In this document: positions 6,557 through 7,511 of the stretch, in pieces
Layout of the letters: every line of letters begins with the position of its first letter
Position numbering within the stretch: position 1 is the stretch's first letter
Source of the DNA: an uncultured Ruminococcus sp.
Lineage (GTDB): Bacteria; Bacillota; Clostridia; Oscillospirales; Ruminococcaceae
Assembly (NCBI GenBank): GCA_946540705.1
Contig: CAMNJD010000570.1
Location: forward strand, 1 to 7,511
Length of the DNA stretch: 7,511 nt
Direction of reading: 5' to 3'
Translations under genes and position numbers: made by a program
The notes under the pieces: generated by a model
Seen by the model: the letters and a program-made list of their open reading frames with translations, nothing else
Told to the model about the DNA's origin: nothing
Database searches by the model: none

Positions 6557-7333
6557 TTATTCGCGGATCACCGAATGCTCGAAGTCCTCATAGAAGTCGG
6601 TGCAGGCGCCGCTGTACTGCATGATGCCGCTGTGCAGATACACCGGAGCGGTCATGCCGTTCAGCGTGACGGTGTCGGTATTCTGCGCTGTGACAGACTG
6701 TTCAAAGGCGCGGGCATCCGCGATGTCGGTATAGCCGGTCACGACTGCGAATTCATCGCCGCCGACGCGGAATGCGAACATGTCCTCTTTCAGCGCACGG
6801 TCAATGCGCTCCGCGCTGCTGCGGATGACTTCATCGCCCAGCTCACGGCTCTTTTCGTTGATGACCATGAGATTCCGGATATCAAAGCAGACAATGTAAG
6901 TGCCTGTGCGGTTTTGAAGCTGCTCATACAGCTCTGTCAGATCAAATCTTACGCGCATCATAATCCCTCCGTTCGGTTCGTTGAGATGCATACGCGGATA
7001 CAGACCGGTGAAACTGCGCGTTTTCGCAAAGTCTGAGGGGCTGATGCCCCAGAACAGCCGGAATGCACGGGTGAATGCTTCATTGGAGCCGTAGCCGTAT
7101 TTCACGGCGGTGTCCAGCACCGGCGCACCCTGCGAGATTTCTCTTGCTGCGAGTGTCAGCCGGCGCCGCCGGACGTACTGCATGACACCGAGCTTTGTGC
7201 AGTATTTCCATGTCTTTTGCAGCGCTGAGACCGAGCAGCCGCAGTGCCTTGCAATCTCCGCCTGATCCAGCTCCTCGCAGAGCATTTCTTCAATGTAGCA
7301 GAGCGATTCTGCGAAAATGTAAAAATCCCTCAC
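6557..7333 (-). CDS. AraC-type DNA-binding domain fused to a short GGDEF domain
   Basis: The protein has 258 residues from GTG 7333. Residues about 18-112 form an AraC double helix-turn-helix: first helix pair LDQAEIARHCGCSVSALQKTWK (22-43), the QYVRRRRLTLAAREI linker helix, and the family signature YGYGSNEAFTRAFRLFWGISPSDF (79-102). Residues 128-258 resemble a GGDEF domain: FDIRNLMVIN (150-159) keeps the metal-binding Asp and guanine-contacting Asn, LGD (165-167) keeps the second Asp, and RVGGDEFAVV (189-198) is intact. The usual N-terminal LTGL-x-NR helix is shortened, the RxxD inhibitory site is absent, and the C-terminal AK-x-x-GRN end is missing, giving about 130 residues instead of 160. 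It could be a transcription factor with a nucleotide-sensing domain, or a small diguanylate cyclase. The start at 7333 is set by AAAGGAGG; a longer frame to TTG 7459 runs upstream of the promoter. The gene is monocistronic. Confidence 0.88.
   Translation of the reverse strand: MRDFYIFAESLCYIEEMLCEELDQAEIARHCGCSVSALQKTWKYCTKLGVMQYVRRRRLTLAAREISQGAPVLDTAVKYGYGSNEAFTRAFRLFWGISPSDFAKTRSFTGLYPRMHLNEPNGGIMMRVRFDLTELYEQLQNRTGTYIVCFDIRNLMVINEKSRELGDEVIRSSAERIDRALKEDMFAFRVGGDEFAVVTGYTDIADARAFEQSVTAQNTDTVTLNGMTAPVYLHSGIMQYSGACTDFYEDFEHSVIRE
6965..6970 (-). promoter_or_regulatory. Possible internal ribosome binding site at the AraC/GGDEF junction
   Basis: GGAGGG on the minus strand precedes two in-frame ATG codons (residues 125 and 126) by 3 and 6 bases. 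Starting at the second would give a 133-residue protein that begins exactly at the GGDEF domain. It is formed by the glycine codons GGA GGG, so coincidence is possible. Confidence 0.4.
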
Positions 7334-7341
7334 TATATCCG

Positions 7342-7349
7342 CCTCCTTT
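7342..7349 (-). promoter_or_regulatory. Ribosome binding site that sets the GTG start of the AraC-GGDEF gene
   Basis: AAAGGAGG on the minus strand ends 8 bases before GTG 7333. It decides against the TTG at 7459, which would add 42 residues without domain features. Confidence 0.88.
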
Positions 7350-7360
7350 CCGCAGGGATC

Positions 7361-7428
7361 CGGATGCTGCGCGCCGCATTCTGTTCCCTGTTGTGATTCT
7401 ATTATAGCACACCCTGCTGACGGATGCT
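7361..7428. repeat. Pair of 8-bp direct repeats flanking the AraC-GGDEF promoter
   Basis: CGGATGCT occurs at 7361-7368 (leader) and at 7421-7428 (-35 region), 60 bases apart. The leader copy overlaps the palindrome ATCCGGAT (7358-7365). They could be operator half-sites for an AraC-type regulator; no binding evidence is visible. Confidence 0.35.
7401..7409 (-). promoter_or_regulatory. Extended -10 promoter of the AraC-GGDEF gene
   Basis: TGCTATAAT on the minus strand is a perfect extended -10. At the -35 distance only a poor match (AAGCAT or CAAGCA, about 7424-7430) is seen, as is common for activator-dependent or extended -10 promoters. The predicted start is near 7394, with a leader of about 60 bases. 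Confidence 0.75.
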
Positions 7429-7430
7429 TG

Positions 7431-7511
7431 ATTGTTTGCGTAATATATTGATGTCCCAACGATCTCTTGAAGATATCTGCTTGTCTTTTTGCCGTGATAC
7501 TGCGTTAGGGA
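7431..7511. other. Upstream region without recognisable gene
   Basis: The last 81 bases, upstream of the AraC-GGDEF promoter, contain no convincing gene start, hairpin or RNA feature. The region is AT-richer than its neighbours, as expected for intergenic DNA. Confidence 0.5.

Noticed and set aside
7334..7459. 42-residue N-terminal extension of the AraC-GGDEF protein from TTG 7459
   Set aside because: The extension crosses the predicted promoter and RNA start and has no ribosome binding site; AAAGGAGG before GTG 7333 is strong.

Overview
The window looks like chromosomal DNA from a GC-rich, low-motility-type anaerobic Firmicute, probably a Clostridia member close to Ruminococcus or other Oscillospiraceae. 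This is inferred from strong AGGAGG-type ribosome binding sites, sigma-A-like promoters, BspA-like leucine-rich-repeat surface proteins, and the sporulation-associated genes DUF2953 (YtfI-like) and GerW/YtfJ. No RNA gene, CRISPR array, insertion sequence or phage gene was seen.

Left half (3-4113, plus strand): two consecutive BspA-like LRR_5 proteins. The first is cut by the window edge. The second has a clear signal peptide. Each has one C-terminal membrane helix and a cytoplasmic tail, and neither has an LPXTG sorting signal. The two genes overlap by 17 bases. A 444-residue AI-2E-family membrane permease follows 48 bases later behind a strong ribosome binding site. The block ends at a 16-bp GC-rich hairpin (4119-4156) that probably stops transcription from both sides.

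Centre (4247-6493, minus strand): a three-gene operon in the order DUF2953/YtfI-like, GerW/YtfJ, RluB-type pseudouridine synthase. It is driven by a near-consensus promoter (TTGCAT, 17 bp, TGG-TATAAT). The YtfI-like protein starts at TTG and carries a long lysine/proline/glutamate linker.

Right end (6557-7430, minus strand): a single-gene unit with its own extended -10 promoter, ribosome binding site and terminator. It encodes a 258-residue protein with an N-terminal AraC-type DNA-binding domain joined to a short GGDEF domain. This is the most unusual gene of the window. It also has an in-frame, well-placed Shine-Dalgarno sequence exactly at the domain junction, which could yield a free-standing GGDEF domain.

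Most of the window is ordinary housekeeping or surface-protein sequence. I see no convincing multi-gene novel system. The AraC-GGDEF gene and the membrane-anchored LRR pair with patterned cytoplasmic tails are the best leads.
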